Source: Clostridium sp. UBA699
Lineage (GTDB): Bacteria > Bacillota > Clostridia > Clostridiales > Clostridiaceae
Assembly: GCA_002298915.1 (NCBI GenBank)
Contig: DBML01000025.1
Coordinates: 65,762 to 129,761 of the forward strand
Reading direction: 5' to 3'
Length of the DNA: 64,000 bases
Shown here: in pieces, positions 50,774 through 58,687 of the stretch
Layout of the letters: every line of letters begins with the position of its first letter
Numbering within the stretch: the stretch's first letter is position 1
Notes under the pieces: model-generated
Databases searched by the model: none
Told to the model about the DNA's origin: nothing
Seen by the model: the letters and a program-made list of their open reading frames with translations, nothing else
Translations under genes and position numbers: made by a program

Positions 50774-52027
50774 TTACTTGAGGATTATCTTCTCCGGGAA
50801 TGGAACTTTCCTTGATATGTTCCACATCCTGTCGATGTAGGCTGTCGTGTAGGCCTGCTCGATGTAATGGTAGTAGTAGGCTCCTCTGTCTGTGAGCTCG
50901 TATCCGTCAGCGCTCCTCTTCAGGAGGCCGAGGAGAAGGCAGAGCCTCAACTCCAGCCCGTACATTCCGTCCATCGTCCTGCCGAAGTAGCTTCTGAAAC
51001 CTGACTGGCTTATATTCATGGAGTAGGCGCTCCAGAACAGGTAATAGGCTGCCCTCTGCCTCAGCGTGAAGTCTAGCGTCAGCGAGGTTGGAAGCTTTCC
51101 CTGCCTTATCCTGCCGATGTAGCCATCTATTGAGAACGTGTTTATCTTAAACTGTTTTTTGAGAAGCGTTGTTGCAGACACCCCGAAGCCCAGAAAGCTG
51201 TCCCTTGTGATGGATGAGTACTTCTCGGTTCCGGGCTTTGCGAAAGTCCAAACCGAAGTCCTTTGGTAGCCTTTCTCCGAGCAATAGTCCGTTATTTCGG
51301 ACAGCAGCCTCTTCTTGTCCTTCTCCGGGAGAGGCTTGTAGCGGTTGTCCGCGAAGGTGAAGTCGATGAACGGGTAGGTCGATATCTGTGTTGCACCGTT
51401 CGAAAACGCAGTTTCTATGTCATTCTTGAGGGTCTCCGCCGTCTGGCCAGGTATGGCAAAAATGAGATCCATGTCTACGGTATCGAACCCGGCATTCCCG
51501 ACGGCTTCGAAAAGCCTTTCGTAGTCTGTCCCGCTGCGTCCGAGGGCTGCAAGGCAGCCGTGGTCGAAGGACTGCACACCGATGCTTATCATAGTGACCC
51601 CGGCCGCTTTGAGCGCATTGAGGTTTTCATCTGTGACGTCCTCGGGGTGAAGCTCAACGCCTATTCCGTCTCGGATAGTGAAGTGTTTCTTAAGTGCGCC
51701 AATTATTTCGGGCAGGGAGTCCAGCATCAGAGCAGGCGTGCCTCCCCCAAAGTACAGGCTTGTAGCTTCCTTTGGACCGGACATTGCGCTCCCGACGAGC
51801 TCTATCTCATCAAGCAGTGCGTTCAGGTATTCATCAGCAAGGTCATAGTCATATACTACCTTGCAGTATGGGCAGAAACTGCATAGGCTCCTGCAGAAAG
51901 GGATATGCACGTAGAGGCCCAGTTGGTCCAGATCTTGGAAATCCAGCCTGCTGTCGTAACGTCCGTTGAACTCAAAGGGCCTGAATGACCTTGTGGTCCA
52001 TATCCTCAAAAGCGAAGTAAGGTTCAT
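50774..52027 (-). CDS. HemW-like radical SAM protein
   Basis: The 417 aa carry the cluster motif in LGLYVHIPFCRSLCSFCPYC near residue 42 (C-x3-C-x2-C). Then come YFGGGTPALM, GVELHPEDVT, SIGVQSFD and DLIFAIPGQT, all typical of the coproporphyrinogen oxidase-like/HemW group. A winged-helix-like C-terminus follows. True HemW roles include haem trafficking; the substrate here is unknown. It is co-directional with the radical SAM gene at 52041, with a 13-base gap. GGAGGGATAGT precedes the ATG. Confidence 0.85.
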   Translation of the reverse strand: MNLTSLLRIWTTRSFRPFEFNGRYDSRLDFQDLDQLGLYVHIPFCRSLCSFCPYCKVVYDYDLADEYLNALLDEIELVGSAMSGPKEATSLYFGGGTPALMLDSLPEIIGALKKHFTIRDGIGVELHPEDVTDENLNALKAAGVTMISIGVQSFDHGCLAALGRSGTDYERLFEAVGNAGFDTVDMDLIFAIPGQTAETLKNDIETAFSNGATQISTYPFIDFTFADNRYKPLPEKDKKRLLSEITDYCSEKGYQRTSVWTFAKPGTEKYSSITRDSFLGFGVSATTLLKKQFKINTFSIDGYIGRIRQGKLPTSLTLDFTLRQRAAYYLFWSAYSMNISQSGFRSYFGRTMDGMYGLELRLCLLLGLLKRSADGYELTDRGAYYYHYIEQAYTTAYIDRMWNISRKVPFPEKIILK

Positions 52028-52040
52028 ACTATCCCTCCTC

Positions 52041-52943
52041 TCAGATGTATTTTGAATAGGTTCGGAGCATATCCAGGACCACCGGCAGCTTGCCCTGGAA
52101 TACTAGAGAGTACTCCGCCGCGAACATGTAGCCGCAGCTTTCGCAGAGGCCCGGAATCTCGATGCACCTTCCGCACACGTACTGCCTGCCGTCCTCGATT
52201 ATGGCGCACTGGTGGCATGGCCTAGGGAAATCGTTCCTTACGATATAGGGGAATGCGCTCCTGAGGTTCAGGACGGGCACCCCCGAGTCCATCATCCTCT
52301 CAATCTCCCCGAGGCAGCCAGCTTTCTCTGCCTGTGAGAGCGCAAGGTCCTCTGTGCCGGGGTAAGGGGTGTGTAGGTTGAAGGATACCGTCTTGACGTT
52401 CGGTTCGTCAGCGGCCACCCTGCACACATTCCCTATCTCCTCCTTGTTGATCTTGTTTAAAGCCATGTATAGGCATATGTTCGGCGAGGCTGCGCCTTTT
52501 ATGTTTGAAAGAATGATGTCGTAGGTTTCGCCCCTGATCTCGTTGTGCTTTTCCCTGCCCCCGTCCAGGCTGACCATGACCATGTCCGCAGAAGGGAGGT
52601 CGATCGGGAACGTGCCGTTGGTGACGACGTTAACTATAAGGAATCCCATCTCCTTCGCCTCGGCTGTGAGGTCCCTTAGCGTCCTTCCCGCATCCTGCCA
52701 AAGGAAAGGCTCTCCTCCGAAGAAGAAGAGTATCCGAACGCCCTGGTCGTATAGCCGCTTCATGTCGCTTTTGATCTGACGGTGCGGGTAAATCACGGTC
52801 GTTATGTTGTTGACCGCGCAGTGCCTGCAGGAGAGGTTGCATCTATCGGTTATTATGACGGCGCCGATTATCGGCTTTTTCCATCCGAAAACAACCGTAC
52901 CCGCGCCGAACATAGCAAATTTCAATAAGGAAGCTGCCTTCAT
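52041..52943 (-). CDS. Radical SAM protein with Cys-rich (SPASM-like) C-terminus
   Basis: The 300 aa contain DRCNLSCRHCAVNN (C-x3-C-x2-C) near residue 40, FFGGEPFLW, and seven late cysteines (CHQC, CGRC, CESCG) that could bind one or two auxiliary clusters. Such enzymes often modify peptides. A hydrophobic N-terminal stretch precedes the cluster. The frame extends upstream into a palindromic repeat, but GGAGGTG before the ATG at 52943 fixes the start. First gene of the pair with the HemW-like gene; no obvious peptide substrate gene is seen beside it. Confidence 0.82.
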   Translation of the reverse strand: MKAASLLKFAMFGAGTVVFGWKKPIIGAVIITDRCNLSCRHCAVNNITTVIYPHRQIKSDMKRLYDQGVRILFFFGGEPFLWQDAGRTLRDLTAEAKEMGFLIVNVVTNGTFPIDLPSADMVMVSLDGGREKHNEIRGETYDIILSNIKGAASPNICLYMALNKINKEEIGNVCRVAADEPNVKTVSFNLHTPYPGTEDLALSQAEKAGCLGEIERMMDSGVPVLNLRSAFPYIVRNDFPRPCHQCAIIEDGRQYVCGRCIEIPGLCESCGYMFAAEYSLVFQGKLPVVLDMLRTYSKYI

Positions 52944-52967
52944 CCCACGTTCACCTCCGAATGGGTT

Positions 52968-53027
52968 GGGGACGGTTAACAAGTTTTTGCCATTCATCTA
53001 AAAGCGAAATATTTGTTAACCGTCCCC
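52968..53027 (+). repeat. Complete GGGACGGTTAAC palindromic element (60 bp, GCCATT subfamily)
   Basis: TTTTTGCCATTC follows the left arm; the right arm is TTTGTTAACCGTCCCC. Confidence 0.95.
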
Positions 53028-53049
53028 GATTCTTTATTGAAATTATAAC

Positions 53050-53083
53050 AAAAAAACGGCACAGCCGCAAAGCGCTGTGCCGT
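53050..53083 (-). terminator. Terminator of the DUF1846 gene
   Basis: ACGGCACAG pairs with CTGTGCCGT, followed by seven T on the minus strand. Confidence 0.88.
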
Positions 53084-53104
53084 CATGATGTTTAGTTATG
53101 TTTT

Positions 53105-54613
53105 CTAAGCACCGTAGAAGAGGCTGCTTGAGGAGTATTCCGGATCGCTTGTAACGTCGATGCCGAGCTTCCTGTAAGTCTGCTCGTCGCTCTCGCTCAG
53201 TATTGTAGTGGAGTGTGCCTGGCATCCTTTTAGCTTCGAAAGCTTCTTGAGGGCCACCTGGGCCATTGGATTCGTTGCCGCGCATATCGAGAGCGCGATT
53301 AGTATCTCTTCGCTGTCGAGGGTTGTTGTCTTGCTGTGGAGAACCTTCATCTTAAGGTCTACGATCGGCTCGAGTATGACCGGCGATATGAGGTGTATCT
53401 CGTCAGCTATGTTTGCGTAGTGCTTTACTGCGTTGAGTAAAACAGCTGCTGCCGCATCCATAATCGTGGATCTTCTTCCCGTGAGGATCGTACCATCTTC
53501 AAGCTCGAGCGCAATCGCAGGGACCAGATCAGTCTTGCCTGAGAGTTCCCTAGTCGCTTCGGAGTATTCCCTCGCTGCCGCTACCGTCCTTCTGTCTTCC
53601 TCCTTGAGGTTGAGCTCGTCCATGAGGAGCTTTGATCTCATGAAGGTTTCCTTGTCTATGTAGCCCTTCTTGTACTCGCAGCCTGTCTTGTAATATCTTC
53701 TTATAATCTCCTGCCTTGAAGCTTCCTTAACGACCTCGTCGTCTGTAATTCCAAAGCCAACCCTGTTTACACCCATGTCTGTAGGTGATTTGTATACGGA
53801 TTCTTTTCCTGTTATCTTCTCTATTATCCTTTTCAGTACAGGGAATGTCTCTATGTCCCTGTTGTAGTTCACTGCTACGGCGTTGTAAGCTTCGAGGTGG
53901 AACGGATCGATCATGTTTACGTCCTTGAGGTCGACGGTTGCAGCTTCGTACGCAACGTTGACCGGGTGCTTAAGCGGAAGGTTCCATACAGGGAATGTTT
54001 CGAACTTGGAGTATCCTGCTGTTTTTCCGCGTCTGAACTCGTGGTAGAGCTGGCTGAGGCAGGTTGCGAGCTTTCCGCTTCCCGGGCCTGGCGCAGTTAC
54101 GACCACTATCGGCTTTGTTGTTTCGATGTAAGGGTTCTTTCCGTAGCCGTCGTCGCTTACAATCAGGTCAACGTCAGTAGGGTATCCAGGTGTCGCTTCA
54201 TGCTTGTACACCTTTATCCCTCTTCTCTCGAGCTTGTTTATGAAGACGTTTGTTGCAGGCTGTCCCTCGTATCTTGTGATGACAACGCTGTTGACATCAA
54301 GGTCGTATGCCCTGAGGTCGTCGATCAGTCTTAGAACGTCAAGGTCGTAGGTTATCCCGAAGTCTCCCCTTATCTTGTTCCTCTCGATGTCTCCCGAGTA
54401 GACGCAGATTACGACTTCAACCTTTTCCTTAAGCTTCTGAAGAAGCTTTATCTTTGCGTTCTCGTCGAAACCGGGAAGAACCCTTTTTGCATGCATGTCG
54501 AACAAGAGCTTCCCGCCGAACTCGAGGTACAGCTTGTCATAGCTCTGCACCCTTTCAAGTATAAATTTTGACTGTTCTTCAAGGTACTTTTTGTGATCAA
54601 ATCCAATCTTCAT
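53105..54613 (-). CDS. DUF1846 protein
   Basis: At 502 aa it has the length and pattern of this conserved family: MKIGFDHKKYLEEQSKFILERV, the YLEFGGKLLFD region, GYGKNPYIETTKPIVVVTAPGPGSGKLATCLSQLYHE with a P-loop-like GPGSGK, and SPTDMGVNRVGFGITDD. The biochemical role is not known to me. GAGGAGTAAAT precedes the ATG. Monocistronic. Confidence 0.9.
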   Translation of the reverse strand: MKIGFDHKKYLEEQSKFILERVQSYDKLYLEFGGKLLFDMHAKRVLPGFDENAKIKLLQKLKEKVEVVICVYSGDIERNKIRGDFGITYDLDVLRLIDDLRAYDLDVNSVVITRYEGQPATNVFINKLERRGIKVYKHEATPGYPTDVDLIVSDDGYGKNPYIETTKPIVVVTAPGPGSGKLATCLSQLYHEFRRGKTAGYSKFETFPVWNLPLKHPVNVAYEAATVDLKDVNMIDPFHLEAYNAVAVNYNRDIETFPVLKRIIEKITGKESVYKSPTDMGVNRVGFGITDDEVVKEASRQEIIRRYYKTGCEYKKGYIDKETFMRSKLLMDELNLKEEDRRTVAAAREYSEATRELSGKTDLVPAIALELEDGTILTGRRSTIMDAAAAVLLNAVKHYANIADEIHLISPVILEPIVDLKMKVLHSKTTTLDSEEILIALSICAATNPMAQVALKKLSKLKGCQAHSTTILSESDEQTYRKLGIDVTSDPEYSSSSLFYGA

Positions 54614-54753
54614 ATTTACTCCTCACTACGTTTTTATTATATATTTTAACCATTATGGCACATCTTGTAATCGATGTAAACATAATATTAATTGGCGATT
54701 TAATACCTTTTCGCGCAACGACAAATAGGCCTATGGCACTAGTTCATAAGCTT

Positions 54754-55035
54754 TTAGGGTCCTGTATTCTGTGTTGTCGCTTTTGGGATTGAAGGATGTT
54801 TCTGAGAGTTTCCGATGTGGTTAAAGATATCAAATTTTTTGATTATTCCTGCGGATTTTGAGAGGTCGTTTTTAGGGTCGGCAAGCTTGGCGCCTGCGAC
54901 TTCGGGAGAGCTGATAATTCTGTTGTCGATAAAACTGAGTGCTTTCTCACCCTCGTCTGGGGTCACTCCTGCCTTACCGAGCAAGTATCGGTTTTTTTGC
55001 CGCTTTTTCATTGTGGTCGGGCTGCTCTTCCTCAA
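54754..55035 (-). CDS. Small basic hypothetical protein, 93 aa
   Basis: A Lys/Ser-rich soluble protein (KKRQKNRYLLGKAGVTPDEGEKALSFIDNRI). GAGGAGGGA lies inside the longer frame and six bases ahead of a TTG codon at 55035, which I take as the start. Not recognised, and could still be spurious. Confidence 0.45.
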   Translation of the reverse strand: MRKSSPTTMKKRQKNRYLLGKAGVTPDEGEKALSFIDNRIISSPEVAGAKLADPKNDLSKSAGIIKKFDIFNHIGNSQKHPSIPKATTQNTGP

Positions 55036-55121
55036 TACGATCCCTCCTCTGCAATCCAAATCACTTTATCTATTTTAGTGACTTGGATGGTCGAAGTCAA
55101 GTGGGAATTTGAAAAAAAATT

Positions 55122-55177
55122 GGGGACGGTTAACAACTGTTTGCCATCACAAAACTAATTAATTGTTAACCGTCCCC
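55122..55177 (+). repeat. Complete GGGACGGTTAAC palindromic element (56 bp, GCCATT subfamily)
   Basis: A run of A residues before the left arm means the minus strand reads hairpin then T-run, so it can terminate the flavin-reductase transcript that stops at 55183. Confidence 0.95.
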
Positions 55178-55182
55178 GATTT

Positions 55183-55881
55183 TCACCAAGGTTTCTTCCC
55201 GTCAAGCCACCCCTTCTCCTTCCAATAGTCCTTGTCCTTCATGTTCCATTCGTTGCCCTTCTGATTCATCATCATGATCCGGAACAAAACCCTCAGCCTC
55301 ATGTCAGGCCTAGCCTTCCCAGCTCGAGCAGCAGCTTTTGCAGCAATCCTTTTTGTGTCATTCTCTATTTCAGCCTTTGTTTTCTCAGGAACCTCCTGCC
55401 AGCTCATCGCCCCGACCCGCTTGCCGTACCTGTATACCCTCGGGATGCCAAGCCAGAACAGCTGCTGCGCCATGTCCTTAGTGACTCCCCTGGCGCCCGC
55501 TCCAGCTGTGGTTGAAACAACTATGCCAACCTTTCTGAACATGGCTTCATTCGGTCTGTGGGACAGCCACATGTAGGCGAAATGGTCAAAAAGCGTCTTG
55601 AGCTGCCCCGTCATCCTCATGCAGTAGGTTGGGGAGTCGATAACTACAATTTCAGCCTCCTCCATTGCCCTCACAACTGCCTGTACCTTATCCGCATGAG
55701 GGCACACATCCTCTCCTTCTTTAAAGCACCTATAGCACCCCGCGCAGTATCCGGGTGCATCCATCGGCAGAAAGAATTCCTCTATCTCGTTTGTGCCAGC
55801 AGGCAGCTTTTCGACTATCTTCCTCGATATGTTCCAGCTGCTCCCCTTGTGTGCTTGTCCATGAATAATCGTAACCTTCAC
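55183..55881 (-). CDS. NAD(P)H-dependent FMN reductase (flavodoxin fold)
   Basis: The 232 aa begin MKVTIIHGQAHKGSSW, the FMN phosphate loop, and continue with PGYCAGCYRCFKEGEDVCPH and DSPTYCMRMTGQLKTLFDH. This is the iron-sulfur-flavoprotein/NADPH-FMN reductase pattern. Cys residues in CAGCYRCF could hold a cluster or be redox active. The start is GTG after GGAGGGA. Confidence 0.85.
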   Translation of the reverse strand: MKVTIIHGQAHKGSSWNISRKIVEKLPAGTNEIEEFFLPMDAPGYCAGCYRCFKEGEDVCPHADKVQAVVRAMEEAEIVVIDSPTYCMRMTGQLKTLFDHFAYMWLSHRPNEAMFRKVGIVVSTTAGAGARGVTKDMAQQLFWLGIPRVYRYGKRVGAMSWQEVPEKTKAEIENDTKRIAAKAAARAGKARPDMRLRVLFRIMMMNQKGNEWNMKDKDYWKEKGWLDGKKPW

Positions 55882-55960
55882 ACTTCTCCCTCCCGTATAA
55901 GAATTATCCTGATTCCATTATACCGCTGAAGAAAACAAAAAATTGAACATTATCTATTAA

Positions 55961-56030
55961 TCGTGGGGACGGTTAACATTTAATTCTTTTATCTCTGAAA
56001 AAGAGAAACACTTGTTAACCGTCCCCACGA
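55961..56030 (-). repeat. Complete GGGACGGTTAAC palindromic element (70 bp), reverse orientation
   Basis: The arms are extended to TCGTGGGGACGGTTAAC and its complement. The GTGTTTC box is beside the right arm, so the element is inverted relative to the majority. A T-run of seven follows. Confidence 0.93.
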
Positions 56031-56049
56031 TTTTTTTAGAAAATTAATG

Positions 56050-56078
56050 TTGACAAGTTCACTCTGATTTATTATAAT
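56050..56078 (+). promoter_or_regulatory. Consensus sigma-A promoter of cysK
   Basis: TTGACA, exactly 17 bases, TATAAT. Confidence 0.9.
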
Positions 56079-56084
56079 CAAAGC

Positions 56085-56373
56085 ATAGTAAAACACTAGG
56101 ATATGCGATGACGGGAAGAGTAAGCTATGGGAGCCTTTCAGAGAGAAATCCCCTTGGGTGCGAGGGATTTTATGGCAAACACTGCCGAAGTGCATCCTCG
56201 AGCTCTGGATTGAAGTTAAGTAGACTTCAGCGGGTGCGCCCGTTAAAGCGCCAGGGTATTGTTTGTACCCTTGATGAACGAGTTGTCATGCGGCAGTGCT
56301 GCATGATAAACAGAGTGGAACCGCGGAAGATTTTATGCTCCTGCCTCTGTACCAGAGGCTGGGGCTTTTTTGT
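56085..56373 (+). promoter_or_regulatory. Cysteine T-box leader
   Basis: Stem I starts GATGACGGGAAGAGTA and returns as CCGAAGTGCATCC, placing TGC (Cys) at 56191-56193 followed by the conserved A. The T-box motif AGAGTGGAACCGCGG is at 56312. A terminator around GCCTCTGTACCAGAGGC with six T ends near 56373. Uncharged tRNA(Cys) should induce cysK. Confidence 0.9.
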
Positions 56374-56450
56374 TTGCCGGGTATCCGGAACCGGGCAGAC
56401 TGAGTCAAATATAACTAATTAAAATATTTATAAATTTGGAGGAATGCAAA

Positions 56451-57362
56451 ATGATTTACACTAACGTAATAGACATGATAGGCAAAACACCGCTTTTCAA
56501 ATTGGGGAAACTCGTAGGAGAGGACAGCGCAGACGTTTACGTCAAGCTCGAGAAGCTCAACCCGGGCGGAAGCATTAAGGACAGGGCTGCACTGGGGATG
56601 ATCGAGCAGGCCGAAAAAGAAGGGCTGCTCAAGCCCGGCAGCGTTATCGTTGAACCCACAAGCGGCAACACGGGCATAGCCCTGGCTATGCTTGGAAAGC
56701 TCAAAGGCTACAAGGTCGTCATCGTAATGCCCGACACGATGAGCGTTGAGAGAAGACAGCTTATGACCGCTTACGGAGCGGACCTCATACTAACCGAAGG
56801 CGCGAAGGGCATGTCAGGCGCAATCGCTAAGGCCGAGGAAATTGTCAGCCAGAACGAGGGCTACTTCCTCCCTCAGCAGTTCACTAACAAGGCAAACCCT
56901 CTGAAGCACTACGAGACGACAGCGCTCGAGATACTCGACGATGTAGGTGACGTAGACGTCTTCACTGCCGGCGTGGGAACAGCCGGGACCATAATCGGAG
57001 TCGGAAGGAAGCTGAAGGAGCTGAAAAGCGACATAAAGATAGTTGCGATGGAGCCTGCGAGCTCACCTGTAATCTCCGGCGGAAAGCCGGGACCTCACAA
57101 GATACAGGGAATCGGAGCCGGCTTCGTGACTGAAATCTACGACAAGGATGTCGTCGACGAGGTCGTGACCGTAACTAACGAGGAAGCTTACGAATACGCA
57201 AGGCTCCTGGCAAGAGAGGAGGGTATTCTTGTCGGCATATCCTCAGGAGCGAACGTTGCAGCTGCGCTGAAGATAGCCAAGAAGCTCGGAAAAGGAAAGA
57301 AAGTCGTCACAGTGGCCCCCGACGGAGGAGAAAAATACCTTTCCACAGGCCTTTACGACTAA
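56451..57362 (+). CDS. cysK: Cysteine synthase A (O-acetylserine sulfhydrylase)
   Basis: The 303 aa have the PLP lysine K43 in NPGGSIKDRAAL, PTSGNTGIALAML, and GVGTAGTIIGVGRKLK. It makes cysteine from O-acetylserine and sulfide. The ATG at 56451 follows TTGGAGG. Controlled by the Cys T-box; no cysE neighbour. Confidence 0.95.
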   Translation: MIYTNVIDMIGKTPLFKLGKLVGEDSADVYVKLEKLNPGGSIKDRAALGMIEQAEKEGLLKPGSVIVEPTSGNTGIALAMLGKLKGYKVVIVMPDTMSVERRQLMTAYGADLILTEGAKGMSGAIAKAEEIVSQNEGYFLPQQFTNKANPLKHYETTALEILDDVGDVDVFTAGVGTAGTIIGVGRKLKELKSDIKIVAMEPASSPVISGGKPGPHKIQGIGAGFVTEIYDKDVVDEVVTVTNEEAYEYARLLAREEGILVGISSGANVAAALKIAKKLGKGKKVVTVAPDGGEKYLSTGLYD

Positions 57363-57373
57363 AGATACCATGG

Positions 57374-57400
57374 AGCCCCGCAAGGGGCTTCTTTGTCTTT
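57374..57400 (+). terminator. Terminator of cysK
   Basis: AGCCCC-GCAA-GGGGCT hairpin followed by TCTTTGTCTTTT. Confidence 0.8.
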
Positions 57401-57403
57401 TGG

Positions 57404-57461
57404 GGGACGGTTAACAAGTGTTTGTCATTTTGGGAAAAGCGGATTTATTGTTAACCGTCCC
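57404..57461 (+). repeat. Complete GGGACGGTTAAC palindromic element (58 bp, GTCAT subfamily)
   Basis: AAGTGTTTGTCATTTT follows the left arm; the right arm is ATTGTTAACCGTCCC. It lies between convergent cysK and ilvE. Confidence 0.95.
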
Positions 57462-57482
57462 TTAATCTTTACATAAAGGTTT

Positions 57483-58511
57483 TTACATATCTACTTCCAC
57501 TATCCAGCCTTCCGGTGCATCTATGTCGCCGAACTGGATTCCGACGAGGGTGTTGTACAGCTCCTTTGTCACAGGGCCTACCTCTGTCTCGCTGAAGAAC
57601 ACGTGGAGCTTTCCGTTGTGCTCTATACCTCCTATAGGAGAGATAACGGCCGCTGTTCCGCATGCGCCCGCTTCAACGAACTCGTCGAGCTTGTCTATGA
57701 ACACGTCCCTTTCCTCAACAACCATTCCGAGGTTGTCCTTCGCAATGTGGAGAAGCGAAAGCTTTGTTATGCTCGGAAGTATCGAAGGCGATGAAGGTGT
57801 CACGAACTTCTTGTCCTTCGTAATGCCGAAGAAGTTGGCCGCTCCTGCCTCCTCTATCTTTGTGTGCGTTGCAGGGTCCAGGTAAACGCAGTCCGCGTAG
57901 CCCCTTGCAGCCGCCTCCTCATGTGGGTACAGGCTTCCGGCGTAGTTTCCGCCCACCTTAACGGCGCCTGTTCCGAAAGGAGCCGCCCTGTCGTACTTGG
58001 CCACTTCCATGTTGACCGGCGCCATTCCTCCCTTGAAGTACGCACCGACAGGGATTCCGAACACGCAGAATATATATTCAGGTGCAGGCTTAACGCCTAT
58101 CGTGTCCCCCACACCTATGACCATAGGCCTAAGATAAAATGTTCCTCCAGTCCCGTACGGAGGGATGAACCTTGCGTTGGCCTTCACGACCTTCTTGCAG
58201 GCCTTCACGAACAGTTCCTCAGGAACCTCTGGCATGAGCACCCTTTTGCAGCTGCTCTGCATCCTCTTGGCGTTCATGTCCGGCCTGAAAAGTTGAACCT
58301 TGCCGCCTTTTGTCCTGTAGGCTTTGAGTCCCTCGAAGCACTGCTGTCCGTAGTGAAGGGCAGTTGAGGCTTCACTTATCCTGAGCATATTGTCCTCTAC
58401 AAGTGATCCTTCATCCCATTTCCCATCCTTCCACCTTGCTATGAAACGTAAATCTGTCTTGATGTAATTGAACCCCAAGCTATTCCAATCGATGTTTGCA
58501 TTTTCACTCAT
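57483..58511 (-). CDS. ilvE: Branched-chain amino acid aminotransferase
   Basis: The 342 aa match the class IV aminotransferase of the longer BCAT group: HYGQQCFEGLKAYRTKGG, KRMQSSCKRVLMP, FIPPYGTGGTFYLRP, GAVKVGGNYAGSL with the PLP region, and EAGAANFFGI. It interconverts Val, Leu and Ile with their keto acids. AGGAGGAACTTAG precedes the ATG. Confidence 0.95.
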   Translation of the reverse strand: MSENANIDWNSLGFNYIKTDLRFIARWKDGKWDEGSLVEDNMLRISEASTALHYGQQCFEGLKAYRTKGGKVQLFRPDMNAKRMQSSCKRVLMPEVPEELFVKACKKVVKANARFIPPYGTGGTFYLRPMVIGVGDTIGVKPAPEYIFCVFGIPVGAYFKGGMAPVNMEVAKYDRAAPFGTGAVKVGGNYAGSLYPHEEAAARGYADCVYLDPATHTKIEEAGAANFFGITKDKKFVTPSSPSILPSITKLSLLHIAKDNLGMVVEERDVFIDKLDEFVEAGACGTAAVISPIGGIEHNGKLHVFFSETEVGPVTKELYNTLVGIQFGDIDAPEGWIVEVDM

Positions 58512-58542
58512 CTAAGTTCCTCCTTCAAAATGTTTTTATAAT

Positions 58543-58571
58543 ATTCTATCACTTAAAGGTTTCCGCTTCAA
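58543..58571 (-). promoter_or_regulatory. Promoter of ilvE
   Basis: TTGAAG and TAGAAT are 17 bases apart on the minus strand. Confidence 0.65.
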
Positions 58572-58687
58572 GTTTGTCATTTTATAGACAAGCCTTCATC
58601 TATAACGAATCCCGATAGCTTAAACTGGTGCACAGCTTGCCTGACTGTTATATAATGTTGTCGATAACATTTTTGGAGGTATTTCAG

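Noticed and set aside
7998..57461. Palindromic repeats as a CRISPR array
   Set aside because: Copies are kilobases apart with no regular spacers and no cas genes.
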